A stretch of 59,319 nucleotides of DNA, taken from assembly GCA_900768075.1 (NCBI GenBank), contig CAAGBN010000069.1, positions 1-59,319 on the forward strand. The letters run 5' to 3'. Shown piece by piece: positions 41,701-51,327 of the stretch; the first letter of the stretch is position 1; every line of letters starts with the position of its first letter. The notes beneath the pieces were generated by a model, which worked only from the letters and a program-made list of their open reading frames with translations, was not told the origin of the DNA and did no database searches. The position numbers and the translations under genes are program-made. The DNA is from Clostridia bacterium. Its GTDB lineage: Bacteria; Bacillota; Clostridia; Oscillospirales; Acutalibacteraceae.

Positions 41701-43605
41701 ATGCAGATTATTATTCAAAACGGAATCGTTGATTTGTCCGGCGAGCCGGTATTAAAGAAAGTTAATATTGAAATCAATACTGCAAGCAAAATCGGTGTTG
41801 TCGGTCGAAACGGTTGCGGAAAAACAACTTTGCTTAGATTGATTTCCGGTGAGCTTCAGATCTCAAAAGATAATCCCGAGGCTAACAGTAATTTTATGGT
41901 TTCCGGTAAGCCTGTAATCGGTACTCTGAATCAGATGACCTTTAAAGACAACAGCATATCGCTTGTTGATGAAATCAGAAGTGCATATCAATATATCATA
42001 GATATGAAAACCCGTCTAGATGAGCTTCAGATACTTATGGCTGATAAGGAAGACCAGGAACTTATTCGTGAGTATACTACCCTGCTTGATATATTCACCA
42101 ATGAAGGTGGTTTCTACTTTGAAAAGGAATATGAAGCAGCTATTAAGCGTTTCGGCTTCACTGAAGAAGAAAAATTCAAGCCTTTATCAGATTTTTCGGG
42201 CGGTCAGCGTACAAAAATCGCTTTTCTGAAGCTTCTTCTGTCCAAACCTGATCTTCTGTTACTTGATGAGCCTACTAACCATCTTGATGTTGATGCTGTC
42301 TCCTGGCTTGAAGAATACCTTTCTGCTTATAAAAAAGCAGTTGTTATAGTTTCTCATGACCGTATGTTTCTTGATAAAACCGTAAAAACAATCTATGAAA
42401 TTGAGCGCGGTAAAACATATAAATATAACGGTAATTACTCTGAATTTGTTATTCAGAAGCAGAATCTCAGAGAACAGCAAAAGAAAGAATATGAAGCTCA
42501 GCAAAAAGAAATTGCACGTCTTAATGAGCTTGTTGAAAGATTCAGATATAAAGCAAACAAGGCTGCTATGGCGCAATCAAAGCTTAAACAGCTTGAGCGT
42601 ATGGATTTAATCGAGCCTCCCGAATCATATGATAATAAAACCTTTAAAGCTGCTTTTCAGCCAACAGTTCGCTCTGTCAATGATGTTCTTTCTGTCAGAA
42701 ATCTTGCTATAGGTTATGACAAAATACTCTCAGAAGTAAGCTTTGACATTAAACGCGGTGAACATATCGGTATCATCGGTGGTAACGGCCTTGGTAAATC
42801 TACACTGCTTAAAACTTTAGTAGGCGCTCTCCCCTCTCTTGGCGGTGAATTTATTATGGGTGGAAGTGTGAAATTAGGCTATTTTGATCAGCAGATGGCT
42901 CAATATTCAAGTTCTGACACAGTTTTTGAGGATTTTCGCAAGGAATTCCCCTCTTATAATGATTTTCAGGTCAGAAGCGCCCTCGGAGCTTTTCTTTTCA
43001 GTGGCGAAGACGTCTTTAAAACCGTTGATATGCTTTCAGGCGGTGAGCGTGTAAGACTTGCACTTTGCAAAATTTTCGGCAAGAAGCCTAATTTTCTTAT
43101 TCTCGACGAGCCCACAAACCATATGGATATTCTCAGCAAAGAAGTTCTTGAAGATATCCTTGTTGACTATGAGGGTACATTGATATTTGTTTCACATGAC
43201 AGATATTTCATTAAAAAAGTTGCTCAGCAGATTCTTTCTTTTGAGGGTGGCGGAACAAAATTATACCGCTTCGGCTATGAAGAATATCTCGAACAGCAGG
43301 CACTCCCCTCGCCTGAAGAGTTAAACACATCTAAAATTGCTGAAAAGGCACCTAAAAAGGCTTTTACTACCCCTCTTAAGGAAAAATCGCGAAGAGAAAG
43401 AGCTCTCAAAAAAGCTGAGGAATCCGTCGCAAGACTTGAGACCGAAATGTCTGAAATTGAATCTGCTCTTGCTGATGAAGCTAATCAGAGTGATTATATT
43501 AAGCTTGGTGAGCTTCAGAATGAGCTTGCAAGAGTTTCTGCAGAGCTTGAAGAAGCAATGCTTGTCTGGGAAGAGGCAGAAGCTTCACTGCAAGAAATTG
43601 AGTAA
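41701..43605 (+). CDS. ABC-F family ribosome-associated ATPase
   Basis: 634 residues, two fused ABC domains and no membrane segments. Walker A GRNGCGKTT and GGNGLGKST, signatures FSGGQRTKI and LSGGERVRL, Walker B LLLLDEPTNHLD and LILDEPTNHMD; the linker between them carries the charged helical region (REQQKKEYEAQQKEI) of ABC-F proteins, and the C terminus is a coiled coil (about 560-634). Closest in build to housekeeping YdiF/Uup members that act on stalled ribosomes. A resistance role cannot be excluded but the short leader gives no support. Confidence 0.9.
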   Translation: MQIIIQNGIVDLSGEPVLKKVNIEINTASKIGVVGRNGCGKTTLLRLISGELQISKDNPEANSNFMVSGKPVIGTLNQMTFKDNSISLVDEIRSAYQYIIDMKTRLDELQILMADKEDQELIREYTTLLDIFTNEGGFYFEKEYEAAIKRFGFTEEEKFKPLSDFSGGQRTKIAFLKLLLSKPDLLLLDEPTNHLDVDAVSWLEEYLSAYKKAVVIVSHDRMFLDKTVKTIYEIERGKTYKYNGNYSEFVIQKQNLREQQKKEYEAQQKEIARLNELVERFRYKANKAAMAQSKLKQLERMDLIEPPESYDNKTFKAAFQPTVRSVNDVLSVRNLAIGYDKILSEVSFDIKRGEHIGIIGGNGLGKSTLLKTLVGALPSLGGEFIMGGSVKLGYFDQQMAQYSSSDTVFEDFRKEFPSYNDFQVRSALGAFLFSGEDVFKTVDMLSGGERVRLALCKIFGKKPNFLILDEPTNHMDILSKEVLEDILVDYEGTLIFVSHDRYFIKKVAQQILSFEGGGTKLYRFGYEEYLEQQALPSPEELNTSKIAEKAPKKAFTTPLKEKSRRERALKKAEESVARLETEMSEIESALADEANQSDYIKLGELQNELARVSAELEEAMLVWEEAEASLQEIE

Positions 43606-43636
43606 ATGTACTCCCCTTTTTATCAGATTTAATATC

Positions 43637-43665
43637 AAAAAAAGGCATCTGAAAGGATGCCTTTT
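43637..43665. terminator. bidirectional intrinsic terminator
   Basis: AAAAGGCATC (43640-43649) pairs with GATGCCTTTT (43656-43665) around a 6-base loop. It sits between the convergent ABC-F and oppA genes. Confidence 0.88.
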
Positions 43666-43676
43666 ACTATTTGCTG

Positions 43677-45515
43677 TTATTCTGCAACTATCGATGTGTG
43701 CATAAAGTATTTATATCCGAGAGGATTACTATAAAATCCTTTAACTGTATCACTGATCATATAAATATCAGTATAATAATAAATAGGTGTCAGACAACCT
43801 GTTTCCATCAGCATATCTTCAGCAAGATGCATAAGCTCATATCTTATTGTTTTATCATCACTGGCTTTGATTTCAGCAATCAGCTTATCATAAGTCTGAG
43901 CCCAGGTTGCATTTTCTACCTTATAATCGATACCGTAATCTGTAAGATCTAAGTCGTAAATTGCAAGATCTTTATGGGTACCCTTGCCATACTGAATGTC
44001 ATTATTGCCCGAAAATGAAGTCCACATATCAAGGAAAGTAATGGGATCATTATAGTCTGCAAGCCAACCGTTACGTGAAATGGAGTAATCACCGTTCTTA
44101 CGTGTTTCAAGAAAAGTATTCCATTCCTGGTTGGTAAGCTCAATATTGATGCCTATTGCTGCAAAAGCACCTTGTATATATTCACCGATAGCCTGATGAG
44201 CATCGCTTGTGTTATAGATATAGCTGAGAGTCGGCACATCTGTAAATTTGCCTGTTGTTTCATCGAATGTGTAGTGTTTTCTGAGAATTCTCAAAGCCTT
44301 GGCATAGTTGTCTTCAAAGGCTTCAATGGCAACGTTATAGTATCCGAAAAATTCTTCACTGCTGCCTGCAGTCTGATAAAACTGTGTGCCGTCAGGGTTA
44401 GTAAGACCCATAGAGATAAATGATGATGCAGGTACTTCTCCGCCCTGAGTTATCTGATTGACAATATAATGTCTGTCAAGAAGAAGACTGAGAGCATATC
44501 TGATTTCCTGCTGTGCTTTTTCAACTTCAACCTTTGAATAATTTGCTGTTTCAGGCAGAAGATTCTCATTTATATTCCAACAGATGTAATAAGTGCCGAG
44601 CTGACCCGAAACTACGTATTCCTCAGGATAAGCTTCTTTAAGTGAAGAAATTTCATTTGTAGGAACATTATCTATAAGAAGCCAATCACCGTTTTTGAAG
44701 TTTGTGAGCATATTATTGGTATCATCTGAAAGATAGAACTTTATTTCAGGCATAGTAACTGCAGATGCATTATAATAGCTATCACTTTTAGTTAAAGTAA
44801 TTACGCTGTTATGTTCCCAACCTGTAAACTTATATGCACCGTTTGAAACATAGGTTTCAGGGCTTGTTGCCCAGCTTTCATCAGCAACGATATCCTCTCT
44901 TACAGGATAATAAACAGGAAAAGCAAGAAGCTCATTCCAATAGCTTACATCACTTTTAAGAGTAACAACAATGGTTTTAGTGTCTTTTGCTTTTACGGCA
45001 AGCTTAGCATCGGGATTTACATACTCAGGTATTGGATTGCCGTCTTTATCGTTCTTTCCTGAAGGTTTACTTTCCCAGATTTCATCATATCCTTTAATTA
45101 CATCAAACATATAGTGGTAATCACCTGAAAGCTCAGGTGAAGCCGCTCTGTTCCAGGCAAATACAAAATCTGAAGCTTTTACTGCCTTGCCGTCTGACCA
45201 TTTAAGACCGTCTTTCAGAGTATAAGTGTAGGTTACACTGCCATCAGAGTTTACTACACCGTCAGAAAGCTCTTGCACAGCATCGGCAACAATTACAAGA
45301 TTGCCGTTTTCGTCTTGAGACCATTTTGCAATACCTGAAAAAAGATGCGCCAGCATTGTTGAACCGTCTGCTGCAGAATTTAAAGCAGGGTCAATGGATA
45401 ACGGCTCAGAAGCAAGGCAAACTGCAAGTGATTCAGTTGATTTTTCGAATCCTGTGCAAGCTGTTAGGGTAAATAATATTATCGCAGTAAGAATTAATGT
45501 CAGAAATTTCTTCAT
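43677..45515 (-). CDS. oppA: oligopeptide ABC transporter substrate-binding lipoprotein
   Basis: 612 residues. Lipoprotein signal with lipobox LTAC (C20), so it is anchored to the outer face of the membrane. SBP family 5 features: EPLSIDPALNSAADG near the start, KDGLKWSDGKAVKASDFVFAW, and the C-terminal peptide-binding lobe. Last gene of the pepV-oppBCDFA operon. Peptide length preference is not readable. Confidence 0.93.
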   Translation of the reverse strand: MKKFLTLILTAIILFTLTACTGFEKSTESLAVCLASEPLSIDPALNSAADGSTMLAHLFSGIAKWSQDENGNLVIVADAVQELSDGVVNSDGSVTYTYTLKDGLKWSDGKAVKASDFVFAWNRAASPELSGDYHYMFDVIKGYDEIWESKPSGKNDKDGNPIPEYVNPDAKLAVKAKDTKTIVVTLKSDVSYWNELLAFPVYYPVREDIVADESWATSPETYVSNGAYKFTGWEHNSVITLTKSDSYYNASAVTMPEIKFYLSDDTNNMLTNFKNGDWLLIDNVPTNEISSLKEAYPEEYVVSGQLGTYYICWNINENLLPETANYSKVEVEKAQQEIRYALSLLLDRHYIVNQITQGGEVPASSFISMGLTNPDGTQFYQTAGSSEEFFGYYNVAIEAFEDNYAKALRILRKHYTFDETTGKFTDVPTLSYIYNTSDAHQAIGEYIQGAFAAIGINIELTNQEWNTFLETRKNGDYSISRNGWLADYNDPITFLDMWTSFSGNNDIQYGKGTHKDLAIYDLDLTDYGIDYKVENATWAQTYDKLIAEIKASDDKTIRYELMHLAEDMLMETGCLTPIYYYTDIYMISDTVKGFYSNPLGYKYFMHTSIVAE

Positions 45516-45572
45516 TTAGTTCTTCCTTTCTATTTATATTTCAATTCACATAAAGTGATTATATTCAATTTC

Positions 45573-46547
45573 TCAGTTGATTTCGTCTGTTCTGTGACAA
45601 GCGACAAAATGACCTTTTGATACTTCTTTGAAGTCGGGCATTGATTCGCTGCAAATTTCTGTTGCGTACGGGCAACGGGTACGAAAAGGACAGCCTGACG
45701 GAGCGTTAAGCGGACTCGGTATATCACCGCTAAGTATTATACGTTTGTTAGCTCGTGCTGTTTTAGGGTCGGGTATCGGTACAGATGATAACAGAGCTTT
45801 TGAGTACGGATGAAGCGGATTGTTGTAAATCTCACCAGCATCTGCAAGCTCAATGAGTCTTCCGAGATACATAACTCCTATTCTGTCGCTGATATGGTGT
45901 ACCACTAACAAATCGTGAGCTATAAAGAGATAGGTAAGACCAAGCTTTTGCTGAAGCTCACTGAACATATTTATTACCTGCGCCTGAATTGAAACGTCGA
46001 GTGCTGAAACAGGCTCGTCGCAAACTATAAAATCAGGATTCACAGCAAGACTTCTCGCTATACCTATTCTCTGACGCTGACCGCCTGAAAACTCGTGTGC
46101 ATATCTTGAAGCGTGCTCGGAGTTAAGACCGACATATCCCATAAGCTCGAGAATTCTGTCTTCTCGCTCTTTTTTGCTTTTATATAGCTTGTGTACATCG
46201 AGAGGCTCGCCGATAATGTCGGAAACTGTCATACGAGGGTTGAGGGATGAATAGGGGTCCTGAAATACCATTGTGGCTTTCTTGCGGAATTCTCTGATAT
46301 CTGCTTTTGATTTGACAGGATTACCCTTGTAGAAAATTTCACCTGCAGTGGGCTTATATAAATTCAGAATTGTTCTGCCTACTGTTGTTTTTCCACAACC
46401 CGACTCACCGACAAGGCCTAAAGTCTCCCCTCTTTTTATGGACAGAGATACATCATCAACAGCTTTAAGGGGCTTTGTTTTAAAAATGCCGACATTGATA
46501 TCAAAGTATTTTTTTAGTCCCTTTACTTCAATTAAGGTTTCTCTCAA
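45573..46547 (-). CDS. oppF: oligopeptide ABC transporter ATPase OppF
   Basis: 324 residues; one of the two ATPases powering peptide uptake. Walker A GESGCGKTT, signature FSGGQRQRIGIARSL, Walker B FIVCDEPVSALD, and the C-terminal oligopeptide-transporter extension with cysteines (GCPFRTRCPYATEIC...ACH) that may bind an iron-sulfur cluster. Starts at TTG 46547, overlapping the oppD stop by 4 bases. Confidence 0.94.
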   Translation of the reverse strand: MRETLIEVKGLKKYFDINVGIFKTKPLKAVDDVSLSIKRGETLGLVGESGCGKTTVGRTILNLYKPTAGEIFYKGNPVKSKADIREFRKKATMVFQDPYSSLNPRMTVSDIIGEPLDVHKLYKSKKEREDRILELMGYVGLNSEHASRYAHEFSGGQRQRIGIARSLAVNPDFIVCDEPVSALDVSIQAQVINMFSELQQKLGLTYLFIAHDLLVVHHISDRIGVMYLGRLIELADAGEIYNNPLHPYSKALLSSVPIPDPKTARANKRIILSGDIPSPLNAPSGCPFRTRCPYATEICSESMPDFKEVSKGHFVACHRTDEIN

Positions 46548-47560
46548 CTGCCATCACCGCCTTCCTTTTCCTGGGAAATCTTATCGTTTTCAAGGATATT
46601 TTTAATACACATCCAACAGGAAGCGTGGTGATTTTCATTAACGGCAACTGACTTTGCTTTTTCAGTTATGCAGATTTTCATAGCCTTGTCGCATCTTGGT
46701 GCAAAGGGACAGCCCTTTGGCATATTAAGAAGATCAATAGGTGAACCTGAAATAGGTTTCAGAGCTGTACCTGCTGATGAAAGCGACGGAATCGAACGAA
46801 GTAATCCTTTGGTATATTCGTGCTGAGGATTATAGAAAATCTCATCGACAGTACCCTGCTCACAAATTGATCCTGCATACATAACAATAACTTCATCGCA
46901 AATCTGTGCTACAACACCGAGGTCGTGAGTAATCATAATGATTGCCATTCCAAGCTCTTTCTGAAGCTGCTTCATAAGTTCAATTATCTGAGCCTGAATA
47001 GTAACATCAAGGGCCGTAGTCGGCTCATCTGCAATAAGAATATCAGGCTCACAGGCAAGTGCCATAGCAATCATAACACGCTGTCGCATACCGCCTGAAA
47101 GCTCAAAGGGATATTGCTTCATTCGCTTTTCAGGCTCGTTGATATTGACGAGACTAAGCATTTCAACGGCTCTGTCATATGCTTGCTTTTTGTCACGGTC
47201 TGTGTGAAGCAGAATAGCTTCCATTAATTGATTGCCTATTGTGTATGTGGGATTAAGGGATGTCATCGGGTCCTGAAATATAATTGAAATTTTATTACCT
47301 CTGATGTCTTTCATAATCTTTTCGTCAGCTGAGACTAATTCGAGACCGTCAAACCTGACAGATCCGCTGACGATTTTACCTGCTGACGAAAGAATCTTCA
47401 TAATAGAATAAACCGTTACTGATTTACCAGAGCCTGATTCGCCGACTATGCCGAGTACTTTGCCTTTTTCGAGAGTGAAGGATACACCGTTTACCGCCTT
47501 GACCTCACCTGCATCTGTTAAAAAGCTTGTATGAAGGTCGCTTACTTGTAATAAGGGCAT
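46544..47560 (-). CDS. oppD: oligopeptide ABC transporter ATPase OppD
   Basis: 338 residues. Walker A GESGSGKSVT, signature LSGGMRQRVMIAMAL, Walker B ILIADEPTTALD, and the Cys-rich tail (GCPFAPRCDKAMKIC, then ASC). Pairs with OppF on the cytoplasmic face of OppBC. RBS AAAGGAGAG; 14 bases after oppC. Confidence 0.94.
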   Translation of the reverse strand: MPLLQVSDLHTSFLTDAGEVKAVNGVSFTLEKGKVLGIVGESGSGKSVTVYSIMKILSSAGKIVSGSVRFDGLELVSADEKIMKDIRGNKISIIFQDPMTSLNPTYTIGNQLMEAILLHTDRDKKQAYDRAVEMLSLVNINEPEKRMKQYPFELSGGMRQRVMIAMALACEPDILIADEPTTALDVTIQAQIIELMKQLQKELGMAIIMITHDLGVVAQICDEVIVMYAGSICEQGTVDEIFYNPQHEYTKGLLRSIPSLSSAGTALKPISGSPIDLLNMPKGCPFAPRCDKAMKICITEKAKSVAVNENHHASCWMCIKNILENDKISQEKEGGDGS

Positions 47561-47574
47561 AATACTCTCCTTTC

Positions 47575-48633
47575 TCAGCTGTTAAGCTTGGGATCAAAGG
47601 CATCACGCAGACCGTCTCCAAGCAGATTAAGTGATAAAACAATAAGTGAAATCGCAACTGCAGGTATAACCAATCTGTAAGCATATGAATTGATACCGTT
47701 TAAAGCTTCAGAAGCAAGTGATCCAAGTGAGGGCATAGGTGCATTAACGCCTAAACCTAAGAAAGACAGATAGCTCTCAGTGAAAATAGCGTTTGGAATC
47801 TGCAGTGCTGTGGATATTATTACAACGCTTACACAGTTTGGTATAAGGTGTTTTCTTATAATCCGACTGCTGCCGGCTCCTGTAGCCTTTGCAGCAAGCA
47901 CGTATTCCTGCTCTCGCAGAGAAAGAATCTGACCTCTTATAAGTCTTGCCATTGACACCCAATAAAGCACGGCAAATACAATAAACAGACTTATAATATT
48001 GGTGCCGATTTCAGACAGTGCTGTGCCTTCAATTATGGGCTTCAGAGAAACATTGAGCACAGAAGAAAGAAGAATTACCATAAGCATATCAGGCAAAGAA
48101 TAGATAATATCTACTATTCTCATAATGGTAAGGTCGATTTTACCACCGAAAAAGCCTGCGATTGAGCCGATTGTAAGACCTATAATAAGCACGATAATAC
48201 TTGCAAAGAAGCCAACAGCAAGGGAAATTCTCGTGCCGTATACTACACGTATAAAATAGTCTCTACCTTGTTGATCGGTGCCGAAAATATGAGGAAATAC
48301 CCTCTCTCCTGCTTCGATTTTTGCTTTCTCTGTCAATCCGAATTCAAAGGGTGAAAGGTTGGCATAGGATGCATCAACGGGCTTTCCCGGTGTAATTCCG
48401 AGCTGAGCGTCATATGAATAGGGCCAGAACATCGGCAGAAATATTGATGTCAACGTAATGAGTACAATAACAACAAGAGATATAAGGGCAATTTTATTTT
48501 TAATGAGTCGATTTACACCGTCTTTGAAAAAAGTTGATGCAGGTCTCATCTGAGTTATATATTCTTTGTCTCTTGGGGTTGCAGGAACAAAAGAGTCGGC
48601 ATTTAAATGAAAGCTGAGGGGCTTATTTTTCAT
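47575..48633 (-). CDS. oppC: oligopeptide ABC transporter permease OppC
   Basis: 352 residues; N-terminal cytoplasmic tail, first membrane segment near residues 48-70, and further segments after 130. The coupling motif EYVLAAKATGAGSSRIIRKHLIPN is where the ATPases dock. The second permease subunit beside OppB. RBS AAGGAGG. Confidence 0.94.
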   Translation of the reverse strand: MKNKPLSFHLNADSFVPATPRDKEYITQMRPASTFFKDGVNRLIKNKIALISLVVIVLITLTSIFLPMFWPYSYDAQLGITPGKPVDASYANLSPFEFGLTEKAKIEAGERVFPHIFGTDQQGRDYFIRVVYGTRISLAVGFFASIIVLIIGLTIGSIAGFFGGKIDLTIMRIVDIIYSLPDMLMVILLSSVLNVSLKPIIEGTALSEIGTNIISLFIVFAVLYWVSMARLIRGQILSLREQEYVLAAKATGAGSSRIIRKHLIPNCVSVVIISTALQIPNAIFTESYLSFLGLGVNAPMPSLGSLASEALNGINSYAYRLVIPAVAISLIVLSLNLLGDGLRDAFDPKLNS

Positions 48634-48644
48634 TTATATCCTCC

Positions 48645-49574
48645 TTATTCCAAAGTGATTCTCGGGTCGACAAGCTTATATGCGAAATCAGTGATGAGAT
48701 TCATAATAACAATAAGCGCCGAAAGAACTATGGTTGTACCCATAATGAGAGTATAATCTCTGTTAATTATGCTGTTTACAAAAGATCTTCCTATTCCCGA
48801 AACGGCAAATATCTGCTCAACAACAAGTGAGCCCGTAACAATGTAAGCGAGCATAGGCCCGAAATAGGTTATAACGGGTATAAGCGAATTTTTAAGCGCG
48901 TGCTTGAAAATTACATTTTTAGGTGAAACACCCTTTGCTCTGGCTGTGCGGATATAATCCTGACCGAGTACATCGAGCATTGATGAGCGTGTAAGTCGTG
49001 TTATATATGCCATCGGATAAAGCGACAGAGTTATTATCGGCAACACAAGCCCCAATGAAGTTGTGCCGTTTGCAGGAAAAACTCTTAATTTAACTGCAAA
49101 GATAATCAAAAGCAGTGTACCCATAATAAATGACGGCATTGAAACAAAGGCTGTTGTTATTACCATTATTATTTTGTCTGCTGTTTTATTACGTTTGAGT
49201 GCGGCAACTGAGCCGAGAAACACACCTGAAACCAAAGCTATTAATGCAGCTATAATACCTAACTTTGCAGATACCTTAAGTCCGTCAGATATAATATCAA
49301 TAACATCCCTGCCTCTTTGTTTCAGTGAAGGTCCAAAATCAAAATCCGTAATAATATCTTTAATATAGGTGAAATACTGAGTTGATAAAGGTTTGTCAAG
49401 ACCGTACTTTGCTTCAAGAGCCGCCTGAGCCGCAGGTGTTGTGGCTTTTTCACCTAAAAAAGGTCCGCCTGGTACTGCTCTCATTACAAAGAAAGTAACT
49501 GTTATAACAATCCATATAGATAAAACTGAAAGTGCCACTCTTTTTATAACATATAAAAGGGTCTTAGAGTTCAA
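48645..49574 (-). CDS. oppB: oligopeptide ABC transporter permease OppB
   Basis: 309 residues, six membrane segments. The N-terminal RVALSVLSIWIVITVTFFVMR segment and PGGPFLGE loop are typical, and DYIRTARAKGVSPKNVIFKHAL is the ATPase coupling motif. It starts at TTG 49574 behind GGTGGAA, as no ATG is available. It follows pepV with 67 bases of gap that hold no clear terminator. Confidence 0.93.
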   Translation of the reverse strand: MNSKTLLYVIKRVALSVLSIWIVITVTFFVMRAVPGGPFLGEKATTPAAQAALEAKYGLDKPLSTQYFTYIKDIITDFDFGPSLKQRGRDVIDIISDGLKVSAKLGIIAALIALVSGVFLGSVAALKRNKTADKIIMVITTAFVSMPSFIMGTLLLIIFAVKLRVFPANGTTSLGLVLPIITLSLYPMAYITRLTRSSMLDVLGQDYIRTARAKGVSPKNVIFKHALKNSLIPVITYFGPMLAYIVTGSLVVEQIFAVSGIGRSFVNSIINRDYTLIMGTTIVLSALIVIMNLITDFAYKLVDPRITLE

Positions 49575-49641
49575 AGAAATTCCACCTTAAATAGTTTATA
49601 CAAAATTATAAAATTATGCTATAAATGCTTAAAATGGTATA

Positions 49642-51081
49642 TTATTCGTTTATGATTTTATCACAGGCAAGAACATAGTGTATGATAACTCTGAGAGCCT
49701 CGAAAAAGCCCTCAATATCAATCATTTCATCACACTGATGCGCACCGCCGTGACCCTCAGGCATTTTGAATACGGGAGTTTGTTTGTCCTGACGGATAAT
49801 ATAAGTTCCCACTGAAAAAGCATTTTTAAGTCTTCTTGCATAGGTACCGCCTGACATAAGAACACTCTTGAGATGAGTGCCTGTGCATTCGGCATAAATA
49901 TTTTCAAGCTCAATAGGAATTGAACTGTTTTTATCGATTGAAAAACCGCTTCTGTTATCCTTATAAGTTATATCGAAGCCGAGTTTATCCAAAGCTTCCT
50001 CACTGTTACTTTCTATAGAGTCAGAAGCGTAAGTGTCACCGTATCTGCAGTCAAAGCTCAGAGCTATTTTACCGTTTTCGGTTTTAACCATACCGTTTAC
50101 ACTTGTTGTTTTACCGAAGTTAATATCATTATGTGCAATATCAAGAGTTTTACCATAGCTTTCAGAAAGAATTTCTTTAACCTTGCACATGATAGCTTTG
50201 TCATTTTCACAAAGATTATTACAGTCTGATAAAAGTTCAGCCATTAAATAAGCAGCATTAAGTGAGCCCTCAGGCTTGCTGGCATGCTTTGCAATACCCT
50301 TTGAGAGTATGCTGATAGTGTTGTTTTCTGCAGAAACAGTAAAATTATCACTTTCCTTTGTTTTACAGATTATCTCATTATAAAGCTCATCTGAATACTT
50401 AATATCAGTATAAACCTTATCAAGTACAATATTAAAAGCTTCGCCACCTCTTATTGATATGATGTCGCTGAAGCTGTCACGGCAGTTGCACCAGAAATGA
50501 TAAATACCCTTTTCACCTGTACTGCAAGGGAAGTCAGCATCGGGCACAATAGAAACATCAGGCATTTCCTGCTGTGCAAGATAGTTGATAAGATCCTGCA
50601 TACCACACTCTTCATCTGAGCCGATAAAAGCTTCAAGAGTACTTTCAAGATTAATATTATTGTCTCTGAGGAACTCCATTATACAAAGTGATGCAATAAT
50701 ACCTGATTTATTGTCCTCGGTGCCTCTACCGATGAGGGCACCGTCTTTGATTATTGGATTAAATGGCTCAGTATAAATCCAGTCCTCTCCTACCGGTACA
50801 ACGTCACTGTGGCAGAAAAGACCAATTTTTTTATCACCTTTACCGTATCTTGCAAGTGCATAACCGCTGTCGGCAAAAAGCTCTGAACTTATATTTTCAC
50901 TATCAAAAAGCTTTGCTGCATAGCTGAGGGCTTCAGCACAGTTTTCACCAAAAGGAGCCCCCTCTGAAGCTTCGCCTTTTATTGATGGAATTCTGCAAAG
51001 CTCAATCCAGCTTTTAATAACTCTTTCTTTGTTGTTTTCAATCCACTTTGAAATTTTAACGTCAATTTCTTTGTTTATCAT
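49642..51081 (-). CDS. pepV: Sapep-family dipeptidase (PepV, M20)
   Basis: 479 residues; cytosolic metallo-dipeptidase cutting dipeptides released from imported peptides. Ligand regions CHSDVVPVGEDW, GRGTEDNK and SDEECGMQD match M20 PepV, with a lid domain (about 190-330), and HGGAHQCDE near the end. As first gene of pepV-oppBCDFA it links peptide import with breakdown. Expression passes a terminator hairpin in its own leader. Confidence 0.93.
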   Translation of the reverse strand: MINKEIDVKISKWIENNKERVIKSWIELCRIPSIKGEASEGAPFGENCAEALSYAAKLFDSENISSELFADSGYALARYGKGDKKIGLFCHSDVVPVGEDWIYTEPFNPIIKDGALIGRGTEDNKSGIIASLCIMEFLRDNNINLESTLEAFIGSDEECGMQDLINYLAQQEMPDVSIVPDADFPCSTGEKGIYHFWCNCRDSFSDIISIRGGEAFNIVLDKVYTDIKYSDELYNEIICKTKESDNFTVSAENNTISILSKGIAKHASKPEGSLNAAYLMAELLSDCNNLCENDKAIMCKVKEILSESYGKTLDIAHNDINFGKTTSVNGMVKTENGKIALSFDCRYGDTYASDSIESNSEEALDKLGFDITYKDNRSGFSIDKNSSIPIELENIYAECTGTHLKSVLMSGGTYARRLKNAFSVGTYIIRQDKQTPVFKMPEGHGGAHQCDEMIDIEGFFEALRVIIHYVLACDKIINE

Positions 51082-51137
51082 AAAATAATTCCTCCGATTT
51101 TTTTTTAATTTTTAATCGATTAAAGGATGATTTCTAT

Positions 51138-51168
51138 AAAAAAAGAGCTGAAAACAAAGCTCTTTTTT
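51138..51168 (-). terminator. intrinsic terminator inside the pepV leader (attenuator-like)
   Basis: An 11-bp perfect stem (51139-51149 with 51158-51168), 8-base loop and U-run on either strand. On the minus strand it lies between the pepV promoter (51187-51215) and the pepV RBS, so transcripts must pass it to reach pepV. Confidence 0.82.
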
Positions 51169-51186
51169 AAGAATTCATTTTGTTGT

Positions 51187-51215
51187 ATTATAGCATAATC
51201 ACGCCCTTTTTACAA
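51187..51215 (-). promoter_or_regulatory. promoter of the pepV-opp operon
   Basis: On the minus strand TTGTAA (51210-51215), 17-base spacer, TGC extended element and perfect TATAAT (51187-51192). Transcription would start near 51180, some 100 bases before pepV. Confidence 0.78.
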
Positions 51216-51267
51216 GCAATTTTCACTGCTAAATTATGCCCGTGCAGTTAAAAATAAACAATAGTTG

Positions 51268-51296
51268 TTGACAATAATTTTCTATAGTAATATAAT
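51268..51296 (+). promoter_or_regulatory. perfect consensus sigma-A promoter with palindrome on the -10 box
   Basis: TTGACA (51268-51273), 17-base spacer, TATAAT (51291-51296): a full match. AGTAAT (51286-51291) and ATTACT (51295-51300) form an inverted repeat around ATA, covering the -10 box, as a repressor operator would. Confidence 0.88.
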
Positions 51297-51327
51297 TACT
51301 GTATGTATATTAAGGAGTGATATTTTT

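Noticed and set aside
51176..51178. Three-codon leader ORF (Met-Asn-Ser) before the pepV terminator
   Set aside because: It starts at or before the predicted transcription start, has no RBS and no regulatory codons.
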